64,000 bases of DNA from Chloroflexota bacterium (GCA_023459215.1 JAEWVF010000021.1:1-64000), one strand, 5' to 3'; counted from the first letter of the stretch, positions 33,748 to 42,175 are shown. Notes: a model not told the origin generated them from the letters alone. Made by a program: numbers and translations.

Positions 33748-34113
33748 ATGCCCATTTACGCTCTCGACCACATCCAGCTTTCGATCCCACCCCAGGCGGA
33801 AGAGGCGGCGCGCGCGTTTTATGTGCTCGTTTTGGGTTTTGTTGAAGCTCCCAAACCTGCCGAATTGGCCGGGCGCGGCGGCCTTTGGCTCGAGCAGGGC
33901 AATGTCCGCCTGCACCTTGGCGTCGAACCGGATTTCCATCCGCTCAAGAAGGCCCACCCGGCCCTGCTGACCGATAACCTGGATGAACTGACAGCGCGGG
34001 TGCGCGCCTCCGGTGGCCTGGTGGACGATAACCAGCCGCCCCTGGCCGGTTATCGCCGGGCGCATGTCTTCGATCCGTTTGGCAATCGCATTGAGTTAAT
34101 GCAGAAAATATAG
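33748..34113 (+). CDS. VOC-superfamily (glyoxalase-like) protein
   Basis: 121 residues in the paired beta-alpha-beta-beta-beta fold of the vicinal-oxygen-chelate group. Metal-ligand-type residues appear at ALDHIQLSI (His), VRLHLGVE (His) and the terminal DPFGNRIELMQKI (Glu). VOC proteins include dioxygenases, lyases and resistance proteins, and the reaction here is unknown. Placed two bases after the kinase stop; the ATG at 33748 is used. A terminator shared with the convergent gdh follows. Confidence 0.85.
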   Translation: MPIYALDHIQLSIPPQAEEAARAFYVLVLGFVEAPKPAELAGRGGLWLEQGNVRLHLGVEPDFHPLKKAHPALLTDNLDELTARVRASGGLVDDNQPPLAGYRRAHVFDPFGNRIELMQKI

Positions 34114-34137
34114 TCAACCGAAAATAGCATAAACAAA

Positions 34138-34164
34138 AAGACCGCCACAAAAAGTGGCGGTCTT
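34138..34164. terminator. bidirectional terminator between the VOC gene and gdh
   Basis: 11-bp stem AAGACCGCCAC / GTGGCGGTCTT with an AAAAA loop and A-rich left flank. It is nearly the same hairpin as at 24230-24258. Confidence 0.85.
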
Positions 34165-34183
34165 CGCATTTCAAAACAATGGG

Positions 34184-35470
34184 CTAGGCCCAGCCGCGCA
34201 ACTGCATGGCCTTGACCACGCGGTCGATGGCGACCATGTAGGCCGCATCGCGCATATAGACGCCTTCTTTTGCGCTCATGTTGAGCACGCCGTGGAAGGC
34301 GGAAGTCATCTTGGCATCCAGTTTCTCGAGCACTTCCTGCTTGCCCCAGTAGAAGTTCATATCGTTCTGAACCTGCTCAAAGTAGGATGTCGTCACCCCA
34401 CCGGCATTACACAGGAAATCGGGGATGTTGAAAATCTTGTTGGCCTTGAAGAATTCGTCCGCTTCCGGGGTGGTCGGGCCGTTGGCGCCTTCGGCCACGA
34501 TCTTGACCCGGCTGTGGATTTTCTTGACCGTATCGGCGTTGACCTGACCTTCGAGCGCAGCGGGGATCAACACATCGGCTTCCTTGCTGATCCAGGCATC
34601 GCCGTCTTCGATGATGTAGCCGGCGGCCTTGGCTTTTTCCTTGTCGATGGTACCGTACTGGTCGGTGATTGAGAGCAGGAAGCGCGGGTCGATACCGTCT
34701 TTGTGGCTGTAGGTATAGGAAGCGCGTTCATGGCGATCCCAGCAAGAGACGCAGGCCACTTTGCCGCCCAACATTTCGACAAAACCGATGGCTGCATATT
34801 GCGAAACGTTGCCGAAACCCTGCAGGGCCGCCACCGATTTCTTGGGATCCATGCCGAGGTGCTTCATCGCTTCGCGCACCGTGTAGATGACGCCGTAGCC
34901 GGTCGCTTCGGTGCGGCCTTCAGAGCCGCCGCCGCCCAGGGGTTTGCCGGTGAATACGCCGGGGGTGTACTGTCCAACCAATTTGGAGTACTCGTCCATC
35001 ATCCAGCCCATCATCTGGGGCGTGGTGCCAACATCCGGGGCCGGCACATCCTGGCGCGGGCCGATGTTTTTCCACATGTTCTGCACCCAGCCGCGGCACA
35101 GGCGTTCTTTTTCAACGGTCGAAAGCGAAGCCGAATCGACGATGACGCCGCCCTTGCCGCCGCCCAGCGGAATATCGGCTACGGCGCATTTCCAGGTCAT
35201 CCAGGTGGCCAGGGCGCGCACCGTGTCGAAAGTTTCCGACGGGTGGAAGCGGATGCCGCCTTTGTTGGGGCCGCGGGCATCGTTGTGCTGAACGCGGAAC
35301 CCCTGGAAGACGCGCAGGGAACCATCATCCATGCGCACCGGGATGCGGAAGGAATACTCGCGCATCGGCCAGCGCAGGACTTCCGCGATTTGCGGGTCCA
35401 GGTTCAACTGTTTGGCGACACCGTCAAACTGTTTCTGCGCCATTTCAAAGGCATTGATTTGACCGGACAT
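34184..35470 (-). CDS. glutamate dehydrogenase
   Basis: Interconverts glutamate and 2-oxoglutarate plus ammonia using NAD or NADP. 428 residues, the size of the hexameric bacterial and archaeal class. Conserved: GPNKGGIRFHP, DIPLGGGKGGVIVD (catalytic Lys region), APDVGTTPQMMGWMMDEYS and the Rossmann motif ALQGFGNVSQYAA (residues about 215-227), then AEGANGPTTPEADEFF. The ATG at 35470 has AGGAG upstream. A 210-bp leader with a terminator-like hairpin and another stem precedes it (separate entries), suggesting attenuation control. Could be gdhA or gudB type; cofactor not assigned. Confidence 0.95.
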   Translation of the reverse strand: MSGQINAFEMAQKQFDGVAKQLNLDPQIAEVLRWPMREYSFRIPVRMDDGSLRVFQGFRVQHNDARGPNKGGIRFHPSETFDTVRALATWMTWKCAVADIPLGGGKGGVIVDSASLSTVEKERLCRGWVQNMWKNIGPRQDVPAPDVGTTPQMMGWMMDEYSKLVGQYTPGVFTGKPLGGGGSEGRTEATGYGVIYTVREAMKHLGMDPKKSVAALQGFGNVSQYAAIGFVEMLGGKVACVSCWDRHERASYTYSHKDGIDPRFLLSITDQYGTIDKEKAKAAGYIIEDGDAWISKEADVLIPAALEGQVNADTVKKIHSRVKIVAEGANGPTTPEADEFFKANKIFNIPDFLCNAGGVTTSYFEQVQNDMNFYWGKQEVLEKLDAKMTSAFHGVLNMSAKEGVYMRDAAYMVAIDRVVKAMQLRGWA

Positions 35471-35513
35471 ATTTCATCTCCTATAACGGGTAGTGAATAT
35501 GATAAAAAAATAT

Positions 35514-35542
35514 AAGCGGGCTACCGGATCGGAAGCCCGCTT
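35514..35542 (-). terminator. intrinsic terminator in the gdh leader (gatB end or attenuator)
   Basis: On the minus strand AAGCGGGCT / AGCCCGCTT flank an 11-base loop and are followed by ATATTTTTTTA. It ends 44 bases before the gdh start codon, so it either stops gatB readthrough or attenuates gdh. Confidence 0.75.
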
Positions 35543-35584
35543 CTTGGAAGAGTTATGTAGCAGACGCAAATCATGTGATTTTTT

Positions 35585-35625
35585 GCCTTCGCTAATACCT
35601 TCTAAGGTTACATGAGTTTGAAGGC
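35585..35625 (-). promoter_or_regulatory. structured element in the gdh leader, identity unknown
   Basis: Minus-strand GCCTTC (35625-35620) pairs with GAAGGC (35590-35585), enclosing a second hairpin ACCTT / AAGGT with a 2-base loop. Just 3' lies AAAAAAT. With the terminator 40-70 bases further down this has the form of a riboswitch or protein-bound attenuator, but it matches no class I can name. Confidence 0.35.
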
Positions 35626-35680
35626 CGAGTCAATATGAGACTCATCACATCTTTCGGCGTGATATGTCAGACAAAAACAA

Positions 35681-37171
35681 TTACCCCAAATGCTCGTTCA
35701 ACACCTGCCTGACCACCTGCGGATTGGCCTTGCCGCCCGCCTTGCGCATCACCTGCCCGAACAGGAAGTTCGCCACCGTCAACTTCCCGGCCCGGTAACT
35801 GTCCACCTCGCCGGGGTTTTCGGCCAGGGTCTCGGCCACCAGCCGCGCGATCAGGTCGCCGTCAGAAACCTGGGTCAGGCCCTTGGCCGCCACAATCTCA
35901 GCCGCCTTTTGGCCGCTCGCGAACATCTCGGCCAGCACCGTTTTGGCGGTCGCCTGGTTGATTTGGCCATCGGCAACCATTTTTAACAAAGCCGCCAGCT
36001 CTTGCGGATGGACTTTCGGCGCAGCGAATCCCGTTCCCGAGGCGTTGACCAGCGAAAGCAGTTCCCCCGTTACCCAGGCAAAAGCGGAGCGCGCCGCGAC
36101 CGGACCGGATTCCGTTACCCGTTCGAAATACTCGCCCAGGGCGGCCTCCTCCGCCAGGAAGGCGGATTCGGAAACGCTCAGGCCGAAATCGCGCTGGTAG
36201 CGCCTGGCCCGCGCAATTGGCAGTTCCGGCAAAGCGGCCCTGACCCGCGCGACCCAGTCCGCGCTGACGCGCAGCGGAGGCAGGTCCGGCTCGGGGAAGT
36301 AGCGGTAATCGTGAGCATCTTCCTTCGAACGCTGGCTGTAAGTGGCCTGGGCCGCCTCGTCCCAGCCGACGGTTTCCTGGGCTACCTGTCCGCCGCTGGT
36401 CAGCACCTGTTCGTGGCGTTTGATCTCATAGGCCACACCGCGTTCCAGGGCGCGGAAAGAGTTCAGGTTCTTGATCTCGACCTTGGTGCCAAATTCTTCC
36501 TGCCCAACGGGCCGGATGGAGATATTCGGCTCGATGCGCATCACGCCCTTTTCCATATCGCCAGAGTTGACGCCCAGCGCCCGCACCAGCGCCCGCAGGG
36601 CCATCGCGTAGACGCGCACTTCCTCGGCGGAACGGAAATCAGGCTCGGTGACAATTTCCAACAGCGGCACCCCGGCCCGGTTCAAATCGACCAATGAGTA
36701 GGGGCGACCCGTCTGGGTTGATGGGGCTTCTTTACCAGCCGAAAGGGTCGCCCCTGCTTCAGGTTCGACATGGGTCAATTTGCCCGTATCTTCTTCCAAA
36801 TGGACACGCCGGATCCGAATCACCTTCTCGGCCTGCGAGGTTTGCAGGCAAATCCGTCCGTGCTCGGCCAGCGGTTGTTCGTACTGCGAAATCTGGTAGC
36901 CTTTGGGAATATCGGGATAAAAATAATTTTTGCGCGCAAAAATGCTGCGTTCGTTGACCGTGCATTCCAGGGCCAGCGCCACCCGCAAGGCATATTCGAC
37001 CGCCTCCTGGTTAATGACCGGCAACGTTCCGGGGTGTCCAGCGCAGATTGGACAGACGGACGTGTTGGGCAGCGCGGAAACGGAATCGACAACTGGGCAG
37101 GCGCAAAACATTTTCGACTGCGTCTGCATTTCGATGTGGACTTCAAGGCCGATAACGGGTTCGTAGGGCAT
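35681..37171 (-). CDS. gatB: aspartyl/glutamyl-tRNA(Asn/Gln) amidotransferase subunit B
   Basis: Converts mischarged Glu-tRNA-Gln or Asp-tRNA-Asn to the amide form with GatA and GatC. 496 residues. Starts YEPVIGLEVHIEMQTQSKMFC, with zinc-type Cys in FCACP and CPICAGHPG, then RKNYFYPDIPKGYQISQYEQPL, RAGVPLLEIVTEPD, GVMRIEPNISIRP and the C-terminal YqeY-like tail FLFGQVMRKAGGKANPQVV. Odd: between EDTGKLTHVE and SLVDLNRAG there are about 22 extra residues (AGATLSAGKEAPSTQTGRP) encoded by a GTAGGGGCG-family repeat. No Shine-Dalgarno is seen before the ATG at 37171. gatA and gatC are elsewhere. Confidence 0.95.
   Translation of the reverse strand: MPYEPVIGLEVHIEMQTQSKMFCACPVVDSVSALPNTSVCPICAGHPGTLPVINQEAVEYALRVALALECTVNERSIFARKNYFYPDIPKGYQISQYEQPLAEHGRICLQTSQAEKVIRIRRVHLEEDTGKLTHVEPEAGATLSAGKEAPSTQTGRPYSLVDLNRAGVPLLEIVTEPDFRSAEEVRVYAMALRALVRALGVNSGDMEKGVMRIEPNISIRPVGQEEFGTKVEIKNLNSFRALERGVAYEIKRHEQVLTSGGQVAQETVGWDEAAQATYSQRSKEDAHDYRYFPEPDLPPLRVSADWVARVRAALPELPIARARRYQRDFGLSVSESAFLAEEAALGEYFERVTESGPVAARSAFAWVTGELLSLVNASGTGFAAPKVHPQELAALLKMVADGQINQATAKTVLAEMFASGQKAAEIVAAKGLTQVSDGDLIARLVAETLAENPGEVDSYRAGKLTVANFLFGQVMRKAGGKANPQVVRQVLNEHLG
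36698..36756. repeat. GTAGGGGCG-family inverted repeat in frame inside gatB
   Basis: GTAGGGGCGACCC (36698-36710) and GGGTCGCCCCTGC (36744-36756) are inverted arms separated by 33 bp. The left arm is identical to that of the intergenic copy at 31350. Being inside gatB and in frame, it adds residues to a loop before the SLVDLNRAG motif. Confidence 0.85.
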
Positions 37172-37173
37172 TT

Positions 37174-37231
37174 TGTGATTTGTGATTGGCGATTTTTGAT
37201 TGGTGATTGCAAAACCGGATAACCGGATAAC
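37174..37231. repeat. ATTGGCGATT/GTGATT direct repeats upstream of gatB
   Basis: The gap before gatB contains GTGATTTGTGATTGGCGATT-like direct repeats and CCGGATAACCGGATAAC. The 15-mer GATTGGCGATTTTTG (37184-37198) recurs exactly at 44653-44667, again about 13 bases before a minus-strand start codon. Confidence 0.6.
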
Positions 37232-37237
37232 AGATGC

Positions 37238-38005
37238 CTAAAATTTGGGCATTCGTTTTTCAAGAAATGAACTTACGCCTTCTTTGTGTTCGGGGCTTTT
37301 TCCGGCAATTTCCTGGATCTGGCCTTCGTATTCCAGCGCTTCGGCCAGGTTGGGCAGGATGGCCTTGTTGTACAGGCGCTTGCTCAGTCCAAATGCGCCC
37401 AGCGGGCCTTTGGACAGTTCCGCGGCCAGGCTGGCGGTTTCGGTGCGCAAGTCTTCGAGCTTGACCACGCGGTTGACCAGTCCCCAGGCGAGCGCTTTTT
37501 CAGCGTCGATGGGCTGGTTGCTGAAGGTGAATTCGAGCGCGCGCCCCAGGCCGATCAGCGCCGGGAGCAGCAGCGAAACGCCCGAGTCGGGGACCAGCCC
37601 GATGCCGTTGAACCCGACCACGAAACGGGCCGTATCGGCTGCGATGCGCAGATCGCAGGCCAGGGCAATCCCCAGCGAGGCCCCGGCGCACGGGCCGTTG
37701 ACAGCAGCGATAACCGGTTTCTCGATCTGGCGGATTTGCAGGACGAGCGGGTTGTAGGTTTCGCGCAGGTGGGCCAGGTACGAAAGATTTTCTCCGCCGG
37801 CGACAATTTCTTCGATATCCTGGCCTGCGCCGAAGACCCGCCCGGCCCCGGTCAGGACGATGACGCGGGTCTGGGAGTCGCGGGCAGCTTCCTTGAAGGC
37901 TTTTTGCAGTTCGCGGATCAAATCCAGGTTGAAGGCGTTGGCCTTGGGCCGGTCAACCGTCAGGGTCAGGACACCGTTGAGCAGGTCTGAGCGCAGGAGA
38001 ATCAT
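37238..38005 (-). CDS. enoyl-CoA hydratase/isomerase family protein
   Basis: 255 residues from the ATG at 38005. Crotonase fold: VLTGAGRVFGAGQDIEE (residues about 50-66) and VIAAVNGPCAGASLGIALACDLRIAADTARF form the CoA site and oxyanion hole. The usual second catalytic Glu is absent; the motif GLVPDSG instead resembles PaaG-type isomerases of phenylacetate breakdown. So a hydratase role is doubtful and an isomerase or other crotonase reaction is more likely. The longer frame (to 38038) is rejected as it enters an inverted repeat. No pathway partners are adjacent. Confidence 0.88.
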   Translation of the reverse strand: MILLRSDLLNGVLTLTVDRPKANAFNLDLIRELQKAFKEAARDSQTRVIVLTGAGRVFGAGQDIEEIVAGGENLSYLAHLRETYNPLVLQIRQIEKPVIAAVNGPCAGASLGIALACDLRIAADTARFVVGFNGIGLVPDSGVSLLLPALIGLGRALEFTFSNQPIDAEKALAWGLVNRVVKLEDLRTETASLAAELSKGPLGAFGLSKRLYNKAILPNLAEALEYEGQIQEIAGKSPEHKEGVSSFLEKRMPKF

Positions 38006-38024
38006 CGGGTTTGCCTCAATTCGA

Positions 38025-38065
38025 AATTCGGGATTCACGCCCAGGGTGGACGCGAATCCCGAATT
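38025..38065. repeat. AATTCGGGATTC inverted repeat
   Basis: Perfect 12-bp arms AATTCGGGATTC (38025-38036) and GAATCCCGAATT (38054-38065) with a 17-base loop, between the crotonase gene start and the end of the next minus-strand gene. Probably a scattered palindromic element; may act as a hairpin terminator for the 38087 gene. Confidence 0.8.
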
Positions 38066-38086
38066 AAGCTTGGAAACGGAAAAAAG

Positions 38087-38452
38087 CTATTCGAGCAGGT
38101 CCAGCTCGTCATCATCCGAATCGTCGGCGTTGATTTCGAGCTGCATATCGTCACGTTCGACATGCACCCAGAGCAGGAGTACCTGGCCGTCTTCGGTGGC
38201 AACCGAGCGGGCCGCCAGGATTGGGGCGGTTTCTTCCAGCCCGACATCATTGCGGTAGTGCAGGTTGATCGGTTGATTCTGGTGCCAGCGGCGGTAACAA
38301 CGCTCGACCAGCGCCGGGCCATTAAAAGTGCGCAGTCGGGTCATGGCAGTAAAAGAAAAGGTATTGGTCTCGTTTAAACCAAGCGCCCAGCCGTCCTGGA
38401 CGGGTTCAAAGATTGGGGTAGGGCCTTCAATAATGGTAATGCGGTCTTCCAT
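38087..38452 (-). CDS. conserved protein of unknown function
   Basis: 121 residues. No signal peptide or membrane span. Starts MEDRITIIEGPTPIFEPVQDGWALGLNE, has a basic central part (RCYRRWHQNQPINLHYRND) and ends in a very acidic tail (NADDSDDDELDLLE). The beta-rich central part reads like a single compact domain. I recall similar short proteins in Chloroflexi but no function. Its 5' end faces the VOC gene at 38681 across a 228-bp divergent region. Confidence 0.75.
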   Translation of the reverse strand: MEDRITIIEGPTPIFEPVQDGWALGLNETNTFSFTAMTRLRTFNGPALVERCYRRWHQNQPINLHYRNDVGLEETAPILAARSVATEDGQVLLLWVHVERDDMQLEINADDSDDDELDLLE

Positions 38453-38600
38453 CGTTTTATCCTTTGTAATTGCGACATGATACCATAAGAAATGTTGATT
38501 TTTTATTGTTTTTCTGTGACGGTAAGGTTGCTTTAGATGGCGAAATAGGCGGGCATTGGCATATATGACTGCTCCTGATGAAAATTCTCATATCTGGCGC

Positions 38601-38629
38601 TTGTTTACTTAGAACATATATTCTATAAT
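38601..38629 (+). promoter_or_regulatory. putative sigma-70 promoter for the 38681 gene
   Basis: TTGTTT (38601-38606), 17-bp spacer, TATAAT (38624-38629), then a 50-base leader with AGGAG before the ATG at 38681. Confidence 0.6.
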
Positions 38630-38680
38630 TTTAACACCTTTTGCGTTCCTTATTCACCCAATTCTTACAGGAGAATCCCC

Positions 38681-39043
38681 ATGACCAAGCGTACCATTGT
38701 CCATATTGAAATCCCGGCGGCGGATAGCGCCAAAGCCGGCGAGTTTTATCAGAAGCTGTTTGGCTGGAATATGCAGCATGTCCCGGAGATGGATTACACC
38801 ATGTGGGACGCCGGGGACGGTTCGGGGGGTGGTTTTATTGCGCTTACGGAGGATGTCAAACCCGGCGATGTGTTGTTTTACGTCAACAGCGACGATATCG
38901 ATGCCGACCTGAAGCAGGCTGAGACCCTGGGCGGGACGATTGTCTCGCCGAAGACCGAAATCCCGGCTACCGGCTGGTTTGGCATGTTTAAAGACCCAAC
39001 CGGGAATACCATTGCACTGTATACCGGCATGAATCCGGGTTAA
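38681..39043 (+). CDS. VOC-superfamily protein
   Basis: 120 residues of the glyoxalase/bleomycin-resistance fold. Typical first strand TIVHIEIPAADSAKAGEFYQKLFGWNMQ and last strands IPATGWFGMFKDPTGNTIALY. The metal-type residues are His8 and Glu10-like positions at the start and a weak C-terminal set, so metal binding is uncertain. This subgroup is often annotated as a VOC protein without known substrate. Monocistronic: own promoter at 38601-38629 and own terminator at 39061-39096. Confidence 0.87.
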   Translation: MTKRTIVHIEIPAADSAKAGEFYQKLFGWNMQHVPEMDYTMWDAGDGSGGGFIALTEDVKPGDVLFYVNSDDIDADLKQAETLGGTIVSPKTEIPATGWFGMFKDPTGNTIALYTGMNPG

Positions 39044-39060
39044 ACCGATGAAATTTTGAC

Positions 39061-39096
39061 AAATGACCCCGCGAATTGGTTTTCGCGGGGTCATTT
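39061..39096 (+). terminator. terminator after the VOC gene
   Basis: 15-bp stem AAATGACCCCGCGAA / TTCGCGGGGTCATTT with a 6-base loop; short T-rich tail. Confidence 0.85.
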
Positions 39097-39139
39097 GCTT
39101 GTACAATCAAATAGGTTTTCTTTGATGAAAGGATGCCCT

Positions 39140-39925
39140 ATGAAACTGGTGATGCTTGGCGCTGGCGGTTTTGTCCCGACCGAACAGGCCCAGACGGCCT
39201 GCTATTTCCTGCCCGAACACAATCTCCTGCTCGACGGCGGGACCGGGTTGTATCGTTTGCATCGTTACATGCAAACCGCCGCTCCCCTGGATGTTTATTT
39301 AAGCCATACCCACGGCGACCATACGACCGGCCTGCATTATCTGTTTGGCAGTTATTTCAAAAAGCTGGCAGATGATTCAGACCGACCGGTGGATGTCTCC
39401 TTTATCGAGGCGCATTCCAGGCAGGCCAACCAGCTCTTGAACGGCACCCGTATCCATGGGACAGAGGCGATGCTGGCTGTCCTGAAGAACGAATTCCGTT
39501 ACCCGCTCGATTGGCGCGTTCTGCCGCCGGTTGAAAGCCTGCCGGGCGGTGGAACCATTCGCTATTTTGCTTTTGACCCGGCCCGCGAGGAAATCGGATT
39601 CAGGCTGGAGTGGCCCGGCCATTCGCTGGCCTATATCACCGATACCATTGCCAGTCCGCAGGCGTCTTATATTGACCAGATCGCCGGGGTCGATTTGCTT
39701 TTGCACGACTGCAACCTGACCGATGCCCGGGCCGATTTGTGCCAGACGATCAATCACAGTTCCACCTCGGCGGTGGCGCAGGTTGCGGCCCAGGCCGGGG
39801 TCAAGCGCCTGCACCTGATCCACTTCAACCCGATGGGCTGGGATGTGGCCGAGGATTTGCCGGCCGCGAGAAAAATTTTCCCGGCCACCGAACTTGGCCG
39901 GGACGGACTGGAAGTTGAATTTTGA
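39140..39925 (+). CDS. metallo-beta-lactamase-fold hydrolase
   Basis: 261 residues from the ATG at 39140, preceded by AAGGA; the longer frame to 39056 crosses the terminator. The metal motif HTHGDH is in YLSHTHGDHTTGLHYLF (residues about 53-69). Further ligands are the Asp in YITDT and LLLHDCNLTD and the final HLIHFNPMG His. The organisation resembles RNase Z or phosphodiesterase members (LDGGTGLYRL near the start). The substrate could be RNA or a cyclic or other phosphodiester; no neighbour helps. Followed by its own terminator. Confidence 0.9.
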   Translation: MKLVMLGAGGFVPTEQAQTACYFLPEHNLLLDGGTGLYRLHRYMQTAAPLDVYLSHTHGDHTTGLHYLFGSYFKKLADDSDRPVDVSFIEAHSRQANQLLNGTRIHGTEAMLAVLKNEFRYPLDWRVLPPVESLPGGGTIRYFAFDPAREEIGFRLEWPGHSLAYITDTIASPQASYIDQIAGVDLLLHDCNLTDARADLCQTINHSSTSAVAQVAAQAGVKRLHLIHFNPMGWDVAEDLPAARKIFPATELGRDGLEVEF

Positions 39926-39927
39926 TA

Positions 39928-39960
39928 AAAATCCCCGTGAGCGTTTTTCACGGGGATTTT
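39928..39960. terminator. bidirectional terminator after the MBL gene
   Basis: 13-bp stem AAAATCCCCGTGA / TCACGGGGATTTT with a 7-base loop, between convergent genes. Confidence 0.88.
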
Positions 39961-39977
39961 CCTGCATACTGATTCTT

Positions 39978-40003
39978 GCCCTTCGACTTTGCTACGCTCA
40001 GGG
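39978..40003. repeat. GCCCTTCGAC...GCTCAGGGC repeat
   Basis: GCCCTTCGAC and GCTCAGGGC in the gap before the aldehyde oxidoreductase 3' end. The same words occur at 10629-10662 and, inverted, at 17111-17127; the flank CTTGTTCACTGGTCACTG recalls CTTGGTTACTGATTATTG after the copy at 10661. Confidence 0.6.
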
Positions 40004-40015
40004 CTTGTTCACTGG

Positions 40016-42175
40016 TCACTGTTTTCGCGCCCACTCGACCACTTCGAGCAGTTCGGGCAAATCCATGCCCAACGCTTTGAGCTTTTCGGGGGTCGGGATG
40101 CTGTTCTTGTCCCAGCCGCGACGCTCGTAAACGGCATCCATCATCAGTTCATACTGCGCTTCGCGGTACTGGCGCAGGGCTTTGACTTTTTCTGTGGTGG
40201 ACATCCCCGTCGGGTCGATGCCAACCAGGCGTTTGAGTTGCTCGTCGTAACGCTCCTGGCGCGATTCGTACTCGGTGTTTGTCACCGGTCCCATGGCGCG
40301 GTAGGGAGCGTAATCGTGTTTGCGGCCCACGCGTCCCATGCGGATGGCAAAAACTTTCTGGAAGTTGTAAACCCGCTCTGACTGGGCCAGTAGTGTCTCG
40401 ATCGTGGTCGGGATGCCGGTCACGCCCTGGTGAATCCAGGTGTAGTTCTCGACGTGTTCTTCGACCTTGGCCGGTTCCTTGGTCTGCTTGTTGTTCTCGG
40501 GTGAGATGTCGTTCCAGGGCAGTTTGCACAGACCGTGCAGGCTGAACCAGGTGCGCCACATCGGAAAGTAGTGCAGGGCCTCGGCCTTATCCTTGAAGGT
40601 CGGCAGCAGGTTGTGAACCTGATCCATGAAGATGAGCCAGGCTTCATCGTGCTGCGCGCCTTTGGTGGCCATGCCGTAGCCGCCCTGCTGGGCAATCGAT
40701 TCCTTGGTCAGGTACTCCGAGATTTCCATGCCCTTGATTTCCATGCCGATGTCTTGCAGGAAAGCCGCGTCTGCGCCGAAGTTCTCGACAAAGTAGGATT
40801 TCATATAGCGCACACCCTGCCCGACAATGACACCGAAGCCTTCGCCGCGCGCCATCTGGTGCAGCAGTTCCAGGGCCGCCGCGCCGTTGCCGAATTTCAA
40901 TTCCAGGCCGCCGGTGTTCTCTTTGCTGATCTGGCCTTCCTCGTAACACTCCATCGCAAAGGCCACACAGTTGGCAAAAGAGATGGTGTCCACACCGTAG
41001 GTGTCGCAGTAGAAGTTGAGTTCGAGCAATTTCTGGGCGTCGAAGTTGCCGATATTCGAGCCGAGACCGGCGGCGTTTTCGTATTCCGGGCCATCGACCG
41101 TCACGCACTGCCCGGCATACGGCCCGGTTTTGAGCGGGAAGTGGTCGACGCCGTGCGAACAGGACATGGTGCAGCCCAGCCAGCAGCCGTCGGGCACGCC
41201 CTGGGTGAAGGCTTCCTTCCAAACCTTTGAGTCGATTTTGTAGGTTTCAGGGTGCGACCCATAGCGGAAGTTGTGAGTCGGCAGCAGGTCGAAGTGATCC
41301 ATGATTTCAACGATGTTGGCGGTGCCGACTTTGCGCATCTGGTTCTGCTTGTCGTCCAGGTCGGCGATTTCCTTGTTGATGCGCTGGCCGGCCTTGCGGA
41401 TCAGGGCCATATCGGCCACGCCGTTTTTGTCGCCGCCCATATCGGTATAACGGACGACAATGGCCTTGATTTTCTTGTCGCGGAAAACGCGCCCAGGCCC
41501 ACCGCGCCCGGCCTGCTTGAGACGGGCTTCCTTGCGGCGGACATCGTACCAGGTCGAGTTGATCATGCCGATGCGGGTATGTTCGGCGGCCTGGCCGGCG
41601 GCCAGCACCGAAATGCCGCGTTTGCCCTTTTCATCGCCGCCAAAACGCTCGGTCAGCACCTGGCCGATTTGGTGCGAATCCACTTCGGCCAGCGAATTGC
41701 GCGCGATGGTTACCTGGCCGCTATCGCCGTCGATGTAGATGATGACATCCTCTTTGGCTTTTCCCTGGATCTCAAGCGCATCGAAGCCCGAAAATTTCAG
41801 GAAGGGTGCGAAATAACCGCCGACATTGCTGTCGATGATATTCTGCGTCAGCGGGGAGAGAGTCACCACGGTCGATTTGCCGCTGCCGGGGTAGGCGGTG
41901 ATGCCGCAGATTGGCCCGTTGGCGATGACCAGCTCGTTTTCCGGGCTGTCCCATTTGGTTTGGGGTGTGACCGCATCCCACAACAACTTGAGCGCAAAAC
42001 CGCGCCCGCCGGTGAACAGGTCTTTCATCTGCTGGGTAACGGGTTTTTCTTTAATGAGGTTGTCGTTGAGATTGATGTAGAGCGTGCGCCCGGCGTAACC
42101 GCGTTCGACGGGGCGCAACTGGTAGTTGTACTGCGCCAACACGGCGCGCTCTGCAACGTTTTCAGACAAAGTCAT
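40016..42175 (-). CDS. tungsten-dependent aldehyde:ferredoxin oxidoreductase
   Basis: Oxidises an aldehyde to the acid with ferredoxin as acceptor; cytoplasmic. 719 residues, a bit larger than the roughly 600 of archaeal AOR. Visible: YAGRTLYINLND near the N-terminus, FTGGRGFALKLLWD, the tungstopterin-binding KAGRGGPGRVF-type segment (RLKQAGRGGPGRVFRDKK), the [4Fe-4S] Cys set CWLGCTMSC (residues about 330) and a later GLCKLPWND, as well as DTYGVDTISFANCVAFAMECYE. Start ATG with AGGAG. The C-terminal 120 residues go beyond the classical enzyme. Its ferredoxin could be reoxidised by FixABCX or the reductase at 43305. Substrate unknown. Confidence 0.93.
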   Translation of the reverse strand: MTLSENVAERAVLAQYNYQLRPVERGYAGRTLYINLNDNLIKEKPVTQQMKDLFTGGRGFALKLLWDAVTPQTKWDSPENELVIANGPICGITAYPGSGKSTVVTLSPLTQNIIDSNVGGYFAPFLKFSGFDALEIQGKAKEDVIIYIDGDSGQVTIARNSLAEVDSHQIGQVLTERFGGDEKGKRGISVLAAGQAAEHTRIGMINSTWYDVRRKEARLKQAGRGGPGRVFRDKKIKAIVVRYTDMGGDKNGVADMALIRKAGQRINKEIADLDDKQNQMRKVGTANIVEIMDHFDLLPTHNFRYGSHPETYKIDSKVWKEAFTQGVPDGCWLGCTMSCSHGVDHFPLKTGPYAGQCVTVDGPEYENAAGLGSNIGNFDAQKLLELNFYCDTYGVDTISFANCVAFAMECYEEGQISKENTGGLELKFGNGAAALELLHQMARGEGFGVIVGQGVRYMKSYFVENFGADAAFLQDIGMEIKGMEISEYLTKESIAQQGGYGMATKGAQHDEAWLIFMDQVHNLLPTFKDKAEALHYFPMWRTWFSLHGLCKLPWNDISPENNKQTKEPAKVEEHVENYTWIHQGVTGIPTTIETLLAQSERVYNFQKVFAIRMGRVGRKHDYAPYRAMGPVTNTEYESRQERYDEQLKRLVGIDPTGMSTTEKVKALRQYREAQYELMMDAVYERRGWDKNSIPTPEKLKALGMDLPELLEVVEWARKQ

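Noticed and set aside
35471..35680. glutamine riboswitch or T-box upstream of gdh
   Set aside because: The conserved cores are absent; kept only as an unknown structured leader.
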